The notes beneath the pieces are model-generated. The model saw nothing but the letters and a program-made list of their open reading frames with translations. It searched no databases and was not told where the DNA came from. Source: Miscanthus floridulus (taxonomy: Eukaryota; Streptophyta; Magnoliopsida; Poales; Poaceae). From it: a stretch of 64,000 bases of DNA. The stretch's first letter is position 1, and the number at the start of each line of letters is the position of its first letter. The stretch lies in contig NC_089591.1 of NCBI RefSeq assembly GCF_019320115.1, forward strand, positions 55,924,078 through 55,988,077, in the 5' to 3' direction. The translations under genes were made by a program, and so were the position numbers. Shown here piece after piece: positions 1 through 13,883 of the stretch.

Positions 1-398
1 CCTGTTTCCAAACCTCGGTAAAATCCTGCATGCCATCCAAAATTGTCTCTGTTGGTTCCTTACCATAGAAATGGTCAAGATAAAGCGAGTTCTGCATTGA
101 GCTTTCCAAGCAATGGTGTATGCCTATCTATGTTTTCTTTCTGAAATGAGATCCTAATTTGCATAGGACAATGCCAGTGCTAATGAATCTTTCTATTTGT
201 ATTTCATCAATGCTTTCTGGCACTTCTGTGATCATAAACCTGATGTTAGTCCATCTTAATACAAAGATAAGCAGCTCTCCTGTGTGCTGGAGAAAAAAAA
301 AACTGATGTTAGTTTGTTCATTTCCAAAAATTTTCCTGGTTATGAATTTTTAGGATATTGTACTCACACTAGTATGCAGCAGGATATCAAGCTCCGCT
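1..398 (+). other. 5' region of the PP2C gene (leader or leader intron)
   Basis: AT-rich sequence without a convincing coding frame lies directly upstream of the PP2C start codon. A plausible splice acceptor (ATGCAG at about 374-379) precedes the first coding exon, so part of this stretch may be an intron in the 5' leader, with the promoter outside the window. No TATA box could be assigned. Confidence 0.4.
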
Positions 399-3300
399 AT
401 GGCACTTGCTGTACCTGTGACACTAAAGACTACTGAGGAGGGTGAGAATGAAAGACTTGATTACGCCGTGTCAGCTATGCAAGGACACCGTGAAAATATG
501 GAGGATGCTGTGAGTAACCTACCAGCCTTTGTGTAGAATCATTGGGTGCATAGTTATATGAAATACACATGATTGACTTGCTAGTTGCTATAAGTTGCTG
601 CTAAACAATTGAAGGCTCATGTTAACCTTCTTTCTCTGCAGCATGCAATTGTCTTAAATCTTGATGCTGCAACTGGCACATCATTCTTTGGTGTTTATGA
701 TGGCCATGGAGGTCTGATCTTCACCCAGATGTTTAGCTACTTGTGCCCATTACATTCTTACTATGGATTCATGAGTACTGTTGACTCGTTTTACCATGAT
801 ATTTGATTTATTGGAAATTCTGTTTCAGGACCTGCTGTTTCAAAGTATTGTGCGAGACACTTACACATTGAGCTTCGCAGACATGAAAGATTTCGTGATA
901 ATCTCCAAATTGCAATTGAGAGAACGTTCTTAAGGTTTTCAACCTTTTGTAGCTCACTGAATTCATGCATTATATATTTTTAGATGGCATAAGTTATTTC
1001 CCTCCATTACTATAGTGGATGACAAAGGACCAATATTGCCACATTCTTTGTTCATAGTTGATAGTTGAACTTTTGCTGCACGTGCAAATAAGAAATATGT
1101 AATCATTGCTCCTACTTTGCTGCTGCAGGATGGATGAGATGATGAAAGACAGGAGCGCAGGGAGGGAATTATCTGGGTATGGTGGTAATGACAATTGGAA
1201 AGCATATAGAAAGGCTATGCGCACGAGTCTATTTCTACCCTTCTGTCAGGTTCTTACTCAACTATTTTATTTATAAAATCTAGCATATGAAAGCTTGTAA
1301 GTTGTAACATTTCACTTCATCCTCAATAATTTTCCAGAAGCCTGCCTATCCGGGGCCAGAAAATGATGGATGTACCGCGTGTGTGGTTCTCATTAGAGGC
1401 AACCAAATCATTGTGGGAAATGCTGGTGATTCTCGCTGTGTACTCTCAAGGAATAATCTGGTCTGTTGACTCATTCTTTTGTCAAGCATATGTCTGATAC
1501 CAAATCAGCCTGATATTTTGTACCACTAAATGTATTCTAATGGTGCCTAATACTCTGTTATTTCCATTATACGCAAAGGCGATTGATCTATCCAACGACT
1601 TTAAACCAAACCTTCCAGCCGAAAGACAAAGAATAGAAACTGCAGGACATGAGGTAATTTTTAGTGAGAGAGGAAATGTGCATCGTATTGATGATGGAAT
1701 TGCGATTTCAAGATCACTTGGTACAGTTCTGCCTGACTTTTTAGTCCATTGTGGGATTCTACAATTGATTGTGTTATCAGTGTTTTACTTCTTTGCAAAA
1801 AAAAAAGTGTTTTACTTCCTTGCATTTCAGGTGACCTGCTGTACAAGGATAACAATAATTTAGGTCCCGAACAACAAGCAATTACTGCCTTTCCTGAAGT
1901 TCGCACTGTAAGTATTACTATATTCTGTTTTTCAAAAAAAGTATTACTATATTCTGTAACCAAAATGTGATTTTATCCATCTGGGTACTGTCTGATGGAA
2001 AATTGCTCCTTATTTGTTAGGAAGAGATAACTCAAGATGACCAGTTTCTTATCATAGCATGTGATGGAATCTGGTAAGTTTTCAGCTAAAAGACACTGGT
2101 GCACTGTTTTACGTCCTGTTTTATTTTGTTTGCTTCGAGATGTCCTCGATTCCATGAAAAATACATCAAGTTAAAATGATAGTTATCTTCCACACATTTG
2201 TCTCTTCCAAGTTCTTTATATTAGTGTTCAAATTGTCCACAAGGGGTGGGGTTTGTAGGTTTTGGTTCAGTTAAGTTTTATTTGCTTTGGACTGGGCCAC
2301 TGCACCACCAATGCTATTTTGTATGGTTTCTTGAATTTCTGGATATAATAAGTTCTTTCCTGAGTTTGATGTGATGGGCCCAGAAGGGTCAGAGTTACAG
2401 GATGGTGCAATAATATCTGCCAATCCTCTGTTTGCTTATGTTTATAGTGTCTAGTGTTCAGATAATTGTGCAAGTTAATCTGCTGAAAATTATCATGAGA
2501 TTTGTTTGGTTTATTTTGGAAGAACTTTTAAGAACACGAATTTTACCAAAGGTCTGGAACTCTGGATAACATCAGTACTTAATGAAACATAATGGTGATG
2601 TTGTGACAAGGATTCTGGACAACCTGAGTAGTACTCGCTGATGTAAATGATTTTTATGTTGTCTGCCCTAAAATTCACACAGCTCTTCCATGTCCTTTTT
2701 TGTAGGGATTGCTTAACAAGCCAGCAAGCAGTTGATTTTATAAGGATATACTTAAATGCTGTGAGTATTCTTCCCCCTTGAGCATATCTGCTCGTTTGAA
2801 AATGATGCACTGTACGGGAAGATTTTTGCTATTAGACCCTTTAAAAAGGTTTGGATGCACGATACGCTTATTCATTGAGAAATATACAACACATGCAAAA
2901 TATTATCCCATCTGTGTAGTAGTCAAAATTTATTAAAGAATTTTTATCTGCATGGAAAGTTGTGTGCTTGACTGCTTGCCTTTTTTTGTTGGCTACCACC
3001 TGACTGATCGGCATTTACAGTCTACACTCAGATAGTATACATGGTTTGCATCTTGTTCATCTTTTGTCACTATTGCCCCCTAACAAATGTTGTTGTCCAG
3101 GACGTAGGGCTGGCGTTCATCTGCGAGGCCCTCCTTGGACACTGCCTGGCACAACCTAGAGGGTGGGACAACATGACTGTCGTACTGGTTCGGTTCAAGA
3201 CGCCAGGCTCTTGCCAAGTTAGGGGCCGCAACGCACTGCCACGGCCGATCAACCAAGCTGCTGCGGAACGAGCTGCTGCGGAACAAGCTGCTGCCGCCCA

Positions 3301-3490
3301 AGCTGCTTCGGAACGAGCTGCTGCGGAACAAGCTGCTGCGGAACGAGCTGCTGCGGACCGAACTGCTGCTGCCCGAGTGCCCCCACCCCCAGCAATCCGG
3401 GCGGCCACCAGTACTTCCGCACCGTCCACCCCCAGCTTCCCAGGCGCACCCCCCAAAAGCCCCGAGAGCTCCAAGAGTTCAGAGCTTTGA
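399..3490 (+). CDS. Protein phosphatase 2C (PPM family), ten coding exons
   Basis: This encodes a Mg/Mn-dependent Ser/Thr phosphatase of the plant PP2C family. Exons read from GT-AG junctions are 399-509, 642-711, 829-934, 1129-1249, 1338-1460, 1579-1720, 1831-1907, 2021-2073, 2706-2760 and 3101-3490, giving 1248 nt and 415 residues with every phase matching. Family motifs seen are the [12 protein letters not shown]-terminal motif, [10 protein letters not shown] with metal-binding Asp57, [27 protein letters not shown] with Asp265, and WDNMTVVLV with Asp309. The usual DHKP motif reads NDFKP. The start at 399 is chosen because it opens the frame leading into the MED motif. The catalytic core ends near residue 320. 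It is followed by a tail of about 95 residues holding [10 protein letters not shown] repeats (about 339-378) and a Pro/Ser-rich end, which ordinary PP2Cs lack. Target and pathway cannot be read from the sequence. The gene looks intact. Confidence 0.9.
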
Positions 3491-4560
3491 GTTCGTTTTG
3501 TCAGGAAAAGATGAACTTGCTTACCCTGGTTCTTTCATGTGGTGCATCTTATCCCCCACAGAGTTTGGATTCGTTTTATCAGGACAAGATGAACTTGATT
3601 TCGTTTTGCGTAGGATGATTTCCTATGAGAGTAGCCTGTCGTTCTAGGCACTGACGATGGAGTTTTTGCCTGTGAACCATATGTTTAGGTTATCACAGCA
3701 ATATTCATGTTTTCTACGGTCTGGAGGATGCTTAGTGTCCTAGTACTGTTTTTTGAATGGATATTGCGATCAGAACTTCTATATGCATTTTGTGTGTCTT
3801 TGATCTTTCATGCCTGGATTTAAGCTTGCGTATGTATTTGCTTTGCCTTAAGATTGAATGTTCCACCTACATCAGATTACAATGCCTTACAATGTGCTTA
3901 TTATTGCATATTTGTTTCAAGTTTTGTTCTTGAAAGCTTGATTGGAACTGCGAGTGCACCTTAGGCACTCTAGATTACTGTGATCTGGTACTACCATGGA
4001 GTTTGTAGGATCACTAGATCAAGCCAGCAAGTATAGAAGTAGGATCCGATGCTGAAAACCCCTGTTTGTACAATTGTGCCCATTGCATTCGCCGGCCTTG
4101 TCACCTTGAGGGATTGAGATTCTAAGGTCAAGCTGAACCCGCAGTCACTCATATTGCAATTTAGTGCGCCCTAAGCTTGCCTGTCGAGCTCTGGCCTCTG
4201 GGAAGCTCCTCCCGTCGCTCGCGCGGTGGAAGTGGAACTGTACCAGGGTTCTGCGTGAGCTGAACCGCGCGCCCCGACGCTGCACCTAGCGATGGGGCTG
4301 TCGCTCTTCATGACTTCATCTTCATAGCTGTGCTGGGTCAGTGGGTTTTCGTACACAATGCTAAATCTGCGCTTCGCCGGGTCTGATCTCCGGCCACCTG
4401 AGCTGTCTGTCTCCAATCTCCAGGTAGGTGAGGCTGCGTTTACCGCCGTCCTCGCTCGTTGAACCCCAGAAGGCAGAGGACGACGTGCCGCGCCCTTGCT
4501 ATCCTCAAAGTGCCCGCGGGCGCGCAACCGAACCGATGCGACCGTTCGCCCGTTTCAAAT
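3491..4560. other. PP2C 3' UTR and intergenic spacer
   Basis: The first 150 bases contain two imperfect copies of a roughly 30-bp segment (TTCGTTTTGTCAGGAAAAGA at about 3493 and TTCGTTTTATCAGGACAAGA at about 3571), so the 3' UTR carries a short direct duplication. The rest is AT-rich spacer, grading near 4170 into the GC-rich region upstream of the ribosomal protein gene. Reading frames in that GC-rich part show no recognisable protein. Confidence 0.5.
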
Positions 4561-4563
4561 GTA

Positions 4564-4709
4564 AGTGGGCCGGTCCATATACAGCCCATCCAGCAGACGG
4601 TACCACGATCCGGCGCGCATTCGTCGTTCAGCCCACTAGGCCCACCTATCCCATGGGAGTGAATCACTCGGGTCCATTCTATAAAACCTCTTCCCCGGGG
4701 CTAGGGTTT
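4564..4709 (+). promoter_or_regulatory. RPL23A promoter: site II-like elements, TATA box and telo-box
   Basis: GTGGGCC- and GCCCA-type site II elements occur at about 4565-4572, 4583-4588, 4630-4635 and 4638-4644. A TATA box (TATAAAA) is at 4680-4686 and a telo-box (CTAGGGTTT) at 4701-4709. Site II plus telo-box near the start site is the known arrangement in plant ribosomal protein genes, where it couples transcription to cell growth. Transcription probably starts around 4705-4715. Confidence 0.75.
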
Positions 4710-5688
4710 CCTCCCAGCCGTCATCGCTTCGCGTCCGCCTCAGCCCGCCGCCAGGAGAGGTAAGGTAAGCTATCCACCGCCGCCGCCGCCGCCCTCCTCC
4801 CGCCCCATCTCTCACCGGTCCGGCCGTCGTGCTCCTAGCCTTCCGAATCGGATGCACTTGTTTGTTGGGTAGCCGGCTCGGTCGGTTCGTGGAAGAGCCC
4901 GGATCTGCTCTGTACGCACTTGTTATCGAGAGGTCTTTCGGCGGGAGTTGTCTCGCGAGGTGTAGCTCGCGAGCCCAGGTCTCTTCGCCTTGTAGATTTA
5001 CAGCCTGTTTGGATTGAAGTATGATTGCATTCGGAATCAGTTGATTCGTCATGGGTGCATGCCCCGGAGAATGGCGTCGTCCGACGTTTTTTGCGGAACC
5101 AACCGGTCCTTCGAAATGCGCTTGCGGATAATACCAAGAAGATTGGCTTCGTGACGCACCGGTTGAGTCCATGATGTAAACCAAACAAAGGGGCTAGGTT
5201 GGGAGCTAGGTTCGGATCATTCCTCATGGGTCGGTCCGTCCATCCAAACGCATCATTAGTGTATCTGCTCGTTTAGGTAGCTTTTGCTGTTATTAATCGT
5301 GAGAGGGTTATGTGAGCAGCCTCTTTGAGCTTAGTACGCTGATCCCATCGGTGTAATGATATGTAGTGATGCTGTCTATGTTTCTAATATTCTTGCCATG
5401 GTTGATTTGGGCATGATGTTGATTTAGTAATGGTGTTTCTATGATTCTGTTTTTGGTGCTAACTTTCAGTTAATGCTAGACTGAGAACTGGGCTTTCGGT
5501 GAACGCTAAACTGAGAACTGTTGCTAATCAGTAGCAATTCATGTAGATGACAAAATCCTTCTATGGTTCACTACACTTTTCATGGTTGTGTCTTCTCCTT
5601 TGCTTCTATACCCATCTGACATAATGGTCTTTCTTTCTCTGCTTCCTTTCTCTGTTTCCAGGTCAGGACAGAGTTTCAAGAGGCTGAA
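4710..5688 (+). other. RPL23A 5' leader with leader intron
   Basis: A GC-rich leader ends near 4759 at GAGAG followed by GTAAGGTAAG, a strong donor. The matching acceptor is TTTCCAG at 5655-5661, leaving about 27 nt of leader before the ATG. An intron of roughly 0.9 kb immediately before the start codon is common in plant ribosomal protein genes and often boosts expression. The exact transcription start is inferred. Confidence 0.65.
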
Positions 5689-6641
<953 letters not shown>

Positions 6642-7674
6642 ATTACTGTATTAGGCATCTGTGTCCTAGTTCCATGTGAAACCAGAGTTTTTGTAGCTAT
6701 GGCTCAGTGGCTCCATTACCATGTCTTGATGCAGACTTATGAATTTGATATCATCCAAGTGACCGGTTGAGCTAGTTTGAGCTCTGCACTTCATTATACT
6801 TGGATTCCATCTGTTTTTGTCACCAGTTATATTGTTTGTCATATTGGGTTGGTCTTTGCAACTAAACCTTGCTCGAGTCTTGAATCTGAGCCTCCGACCA
6901 AAAAAGCTGTTTTGAGCATAATGGCATATGTTGTTGGAACCTGCGATGACCACAATGTTTGCCATAAGTTAGTCCATACGATTAAAATATTTGCTAAGCT
7001 GGAACATTGTGAGACTAGTTCCTAGGGTAATCCATAGGTACCCATAAGGATCCTTATGGACTACAAGGAATAAAAAATATTACTTTTTCTCGTTTCTCTC
7101 TCTCTCTTTCTTAGTTTTGCACAGGATTGTAAAGAGAAAAAAAAATTATCTCATATAGGACCCACCTTATGGACTAATGGTTGGCTGAAACATTGTGGAG
7201 ACAACAGTAGGTATAGTTTCGTGTGCAAATTGAAACAGGCAGTGTCAGCGCTAGCCACACGGTCACGTTCTCACCGCTTCTCGCGCGTCACACTAGCACA
7301 GCCAGGACCAGGAACTACGCGACGCTCCCGGACTTGTTGGTCCTGGGCCGTGAAGGCGGATATCAGGTCTGGATAGGGATGTTATTTTGCAAATAATTGA
7401 CGTTTATATGAAATTCCGTTTTAGTTTTTATTGTATTTCCAGTTACAGATGAGATGAGACAACTTCGATGCTGTTTATTATTGAAAGAAGGGGGAAATAT
7501 TGCCATTGAGCTTTGGGCCCAAATACGCTGGGCTAGGCCAGCCTCGGCTGTCGGCTCTACCGTTTTACACCAACCCACTCCTAGATCCCTACCTAATAGA
7601 TCCCTACCTAATTGTAGACGGATTTTGATAAAACTGCGTAGGATACATATTCGTTCTGTTCGCTTGTTGGTGCG
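6642..7674. other. RPL23A 3' UTR and spacer
   Basis: The 3' UTR probably covers the first 300 bases. A short palindrome (CCATAAGGATCCTTATGG) lies near 7048-7065, followed by CT-rich and A-rich tracts. The partial match CACCTTATGGACTAATGG near 7162 hints at a degraded MITE, but no TSD was found. No gene is recognised. Confidence 0.4.
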
Positions 7675-7878
7675 CAGGATGCGGTCCTTGGAGAAGAGCT
7701 GGTCCGCGTCCATCATGGGCCGGCTGCCCGCCGGCGAGAACTCGAAGTCCGCGTCCGCGCGGCCCGGCGGCCTCGGCGGCGGCGGCGGCTCCAGCGCGAA
7801 GTCGCTGGAGAAGGACATCAGCGGCGGCGCCATGAGCTGCTGCTGGGCCTGCGGTGGCGGCGGCTGCTCCCGGATGTC
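7675..7878 (-). pseudogene. Fragment of a plant Pro-rich protein with an FEFS...DADQLF motif
   Basis: The minus strand encodes a Pro/Gln-rich stretch, then MSFSSDFALE, then DADFEFSPAGSRPMMDADQLFSKDRIL. The pattern FEF...SPMM.ADELF..GRI/LPL is characteristic of plant DUF1645 and membrane-associated kinase regulator (MAKR/BKI1)-like proteins, so this looks like one exon piece of such a gene. The conserved block breaks off after RIL and continues into sequence unlike the family. No start, stop or partner exons were found. It is probably a captured or relict fragment rather than a working gene. The family assignment is from memory of the motif and is tentative. Confidence 0.4.
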
Positions 7879-8313
7879 AACACGTACGTGCCATCTAAAC
7901 ACTCCTCAACTGTCGATCGAGTGACGACGAACAGACGAAGACACGATGAAAACCTTCTTCCTGCGCCGTACACGACCTGCGGCCTGCGTACGTGTTCCAG
8001 TGGCAGCCAGCCAGCAATGCAGGTGTGTGTCAGGTTCTGGGAATCTGCAGTGGAAGGAGCTGCTGGGGCTGAAGAGCACGGTGGAAGAAAAACAGCCGCA
8101 ACATAATTTATATGGCCTCAAATTTAATTTTTTAGATGTTATTTATTAAAAATTCTTAGAGATGATTTTATTTTTACCTCTTCAAATCTTTTTAGGAGTT
8201 ACTAAACTATACGTTTTTAGGAGAAAAAAAGTAGGAGAGCTCCGGTCCCTTTTCTTATCCTCAGATCTGCAGCAACCAAAGCACCCGCTTTATCTCTCGC
8301 CGCCACGTCGACA

Positions 8314-9108
8314 ATGGCGACTCTCCTGCGGGCTGTCTGTAAAGCGTCGCTCGCGTCTCGCGCCGCTGCGATGGCATCCCGTTCAGCGCGTGCGGCCGGC
8401 GTAGCCGCAGCCGCCAGCTTAGGCTCAGGGGTCTTATGTCCCCTCAAGAGCTGCCCTGCTCGCGGCGGCGATGTCTCCACGACCACGAGGCCTCCCGGCC
8501 CCTTCCCTTCCATCGCCGATTACCCGCACTTGCCAGGTAAACCGATCCCACCCTCTTCCTGGTGCAGGGGTCCAGTATTCGTTAGATAGGGAGGGCTACG
8601 AATCCATCCATCTCATAAATTATTTGTGCTCGCGCGAGAAGCCAAATTGCATGCTAGTCGCTGTGCGTTCTTGACACTACTAATTCTCATAAAACTGTCA
8701 TAGATCATGCTAAAACTCCGACAGACAAGGACATGGAGTCGGATGAAGCTGTATGGGGCCTTATATGAGCGCTGGTGCAAGGTTTTCAAGAAGCAACGCG
8801 ACCATGCCGAGATGGCTCGCCGGTTCAAAATATTCAAATGTTATGCAGAGTATGTGCACGACTGGAACACTTACGTTCCTGAAGATCCAGAGGAAGCAGC
8901 CATTCACCTTCAGAAAAGAAGAGAGGCCAAATTACTTCTTTCAAAAGGCGAAGACGTCTCACACTTTGATGAGTGGCATGTGCCATATCAATTAGGTCTA
9001 CTCGCCGACGGGGGCGATCCATTTCTTTGTGAATGCGATTATGACTTGTTGAAGCTAATCGAAGCGAGTGAAGCATGCAGTGCTGTCAAAGATGTCATAG
9101 TAGAGTAG
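8314..9108 (+). pseudogene. Organelle-targeted I29 (cathepsin propeptide-like) domain gene with a frameshift
   Basis: Exon 1 (8314-8536) encodes an Ala/Arg/Ser-rich N-terminus (MATLLRAVCKASLASRAAAM...) that looks like a mitochondrial or plastid transit peptide. A GT donor at 8537 and an acceptor ending at 8703 join it in phase to exon 2. Exon 2 encodes a helical block beginning DKDMESDEAVWGL and continuing YERWCKVFKKQ, ARRFKIFKCYAEYVHDWN. This resembles the inhibitor I29 propeptide fold of papain-like proteases, here without any peptidase domain. The frame from exon 1 runs into TGA at 8766-8768 directly after VWGL. The conserved continuation is one base out of phase and then stays open to TAG at 9106-9108. 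One extra base near 8760-8766 explains this, as a true pseudogenising indel or a sequencing error. Spliced length without the indel would be about 209 residues. Confidence 0.6.
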
Positions 9109-11373
<2,265 letters not shown>

Positions 11374-11484
11374 GTACTTATAGCTGGCCAGCCAATTTGA
11401 TCATAGGGAAATGAATTCTGGAATATGATGCCTGCCTGTATTTCTAATGTGATTATAGTCTACTCTCATTCTAATGTGATTAAG

Positions 11485-13883
11485 AAGGCTGAAGTGCCTT
11501 GGTCAGCCCAAAGAGGCAATCTCTCAGAGAAAGAAAGAGTCTTGAAAACGGTGAAAGGGTAATATAATGATTTTGCCTTCTTAATCGGTTATTTAAGTGT
11601 GTTGTTTGTCTTATTTATAGATTTATAGAATAAAACTTCCCCAGTTCCTTGTTTCTCCATATTTTTTGTTTAATTGCTCTTTAATTATGCAGTATACTGA
11701 ACAAACTTACACCAGAGAAATTCGATCTTCTCAAGGGTCAACTGATGGAAGCTGGAATTACTACTGCTGATATTTTGAAGGTTTGTTTTATTTACCACCA
11801 TCTGTTTACAGCCTTTTGTTTTCTGACATCTTCCCTATTGCTTTTGATCAGGATGTTATATCTCTCATATTTGAGAAGGCAGTTTTTGAGCCCACCTTCT
11901 GTCCGATGTATGCTCAACTTTGTTCTGATCTCAATGAAAAGCTCCCTACATTCCCTCCTGAAGAGCCAGGTGGCAAAGAGATCACATTCAAGCGTGTGCT
12001 ATTGAACAATTGTCAGGAAGCCTTTGAAGGTGCTAGCAGCTTAAGAGCTGAGATTGCTAAATTAACTGGTCCTGACCAAGAGATGGAGAGAAGGGACAAA
12101 GAACGGTTGGTCAAACTTAGAACACTTGGAAATATTCGGCTAATTGGTGAGCTACTCAAGCAAAAAAGGGTTCCTGAGAAGATAGTTCATCACATTGTTA
12201 TGGTACATACCAGGAACTAACAAAACCTCTATTATCCAGTGAGAACTCTTCTGATCCATTCTTTGTATGCAGGAGCTATTGGGGTCTGGGCCCGATAAGA
12301 AACCATGCCCTGAAGAGGAAGATGTCGAAGCTATCTGTCATTTCTTCAATACGATTGGTAAACAGCTTGATGAGAACTCAAAGTCTCGGCAGATTAATGA
12401 TACCTACTTCATCCAGATGAAGGAGCTAACAATGAATCCCCAGCTCTCACCACGATTGAGGTTTATGGTTCGTGATGTGATTGATCTCCGATCAAATAAC
12501 TGGGTGCCTCGACATGAGGAGGTAATTAAATCACTCTACTGTATATATATGATTTAACTACCTTACATTCCTCGGATTTGTAATGGCATTAATGCCTTGA
12601 TCTCACATGTACTATGTGACTGAATGGCATGCTTAGAATCATTCTGTTACTTTGATATGCCAGCATGAATTTTACTGAAGTTAATGCTTGACTCTAGATT
12701 TTGGATGCATACAATGAATCTGTGATATTGATGCATCACTTAGAACATTCTTGGTATCGTATATCATACATAGGTCACAGAACATAGCCACACTTTCAGT
12801 TCCTTGTAAAATTGTTCTGATATCTATGCTGTTTGTGACTTTCAGATTAAGGCCAAGACAATCAGTGAAATTCACTCCGAGGCAGAAAAGAATCTTGGAT
12901 TACGACCTGGAGCAGCATCTGTCATTAGGAATGGCCGTAGCTCACCAGGAGGACCCCTTTCACCTGGAGGTGGGTATCCAATGAATCGCCCAGGAACTGG
13001 AGGCATGATGCCTGGAATGCCTGGTTCAAGAAAGATGCCTGGAATGCCTGGGTTGGACAATGATAACTGGGAAGTTCCCTGTTCTAGATCAATGCCATGA
13101 GGTGACTCGATTCGCAACCAGGGGCCGTTGCTTAATAAGCCATCAACAGTTCAAAAGGCATCATCTATTAACACGAGGCTTCTTCCTCAAGGCAGTGGCG
13201 CAGCACTAATCGGCAAGAGTGCACTTTTGGGAACTGGTGTTCCACCATCTCGTCCTCTCGGCTTTACTCCTGGGCCAGCACCAGCTCAAACCACACCATC
13301 ACCAAAACCATTAAGTGCAGCACCAGCTGTTGCCCCTGCTCCTGAGAAACCAGCCAGTGCTCCCAAGGGGAACTCTGCTGAGCTTCAGAAGAAAACAATA
13401 GCTCTTCTTGAGGAGTATTTCGGTATACGTATTTTAGATGAAGCACAGCAATGTATCGAGGAGTTGCAGAGTCCTGGTTACTACCCAGAAATTGTTAAAG
13501 AAGCTGTCAATCTTACTCTAGATAAAGGCACCAATTTTGTTGATCCTCTCGTTAGGCTACTCGAGCATCTGTACACGAAGAAAATTTTCAAGACTCAAGA
13601 CCTGGAAGCTGGTTGCTTGTTATACAGTGCTCTGCTGGATGACATTGGCATTGACCTTCCTAAAGCTCCAACACAATTTGGTGAGATTATTGCTCGCCTG
13701 ACTTTGTTGGGTGCCTTGAGATTTGAAGCTGTGGAGGAGATTCTAAAGAAAATGGAGAATACATTCTACCGCAAGGCAGTTTTTAATGCTGTAATGAAAA
13801 CTTTGGAAGCAAACCCATCAGGTCAGGCTATCTTAGGCTCACAGGCTGCTGTAATAGACGCTTGCAATAGCCTTTTGAAATAA
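11485..13883 (+). pseudogene. Eukaryotic translation initiation factor isoform 4G, truncated with a nonsense codon
   Basis: Exons 11485-11558, 11693-11780, 11852-12202, 12273-12521 and 12846-13883 join in phase and encode [19 protein letters not shown], the MIF4G (HEAT) domain ([17 protein letters not shown] to [18 protein letters not shown]), a Gly/Pro/Met-rich linker, and the C-terminal MA3 domain (LQKKTIALLEEYFGIRILDE to IDACNSLLK). In working plants this factor scaffolds eIF(iso)4E, eIF4A and eIF3 on capped mRNA. Two defects are visible. The N-terminal region expected upstream of KAEVPWS, with the start codon and eIF(iso)4E-binding part, is absent. In exon 5, TGA at 13098-13100 stands in the SRSMP-GDS linker where Arg is expected, consistent with CGA to TGA. 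The copy is therefore probably a pseudogene. Internal initiation of an MA3-only product from 13128 cannot be excluded. Confidence 0.85.

Noticed and set aside
3070..3474. Minus-strand Ala/Arg-rich ORF over the PP2C last exon
   Set aside because: It is the antisense reading of the GCTGCGGAA-type repeats that encode the PP2C tail; no independent gene evidence.
4171..5227. ORFs of 118-182 codons around the RPL23A promoter and leader intron
   Set aside because: They cross the TATA box, the leader and the intron of a well-defined ribosomal protein gene and have no domain signal.
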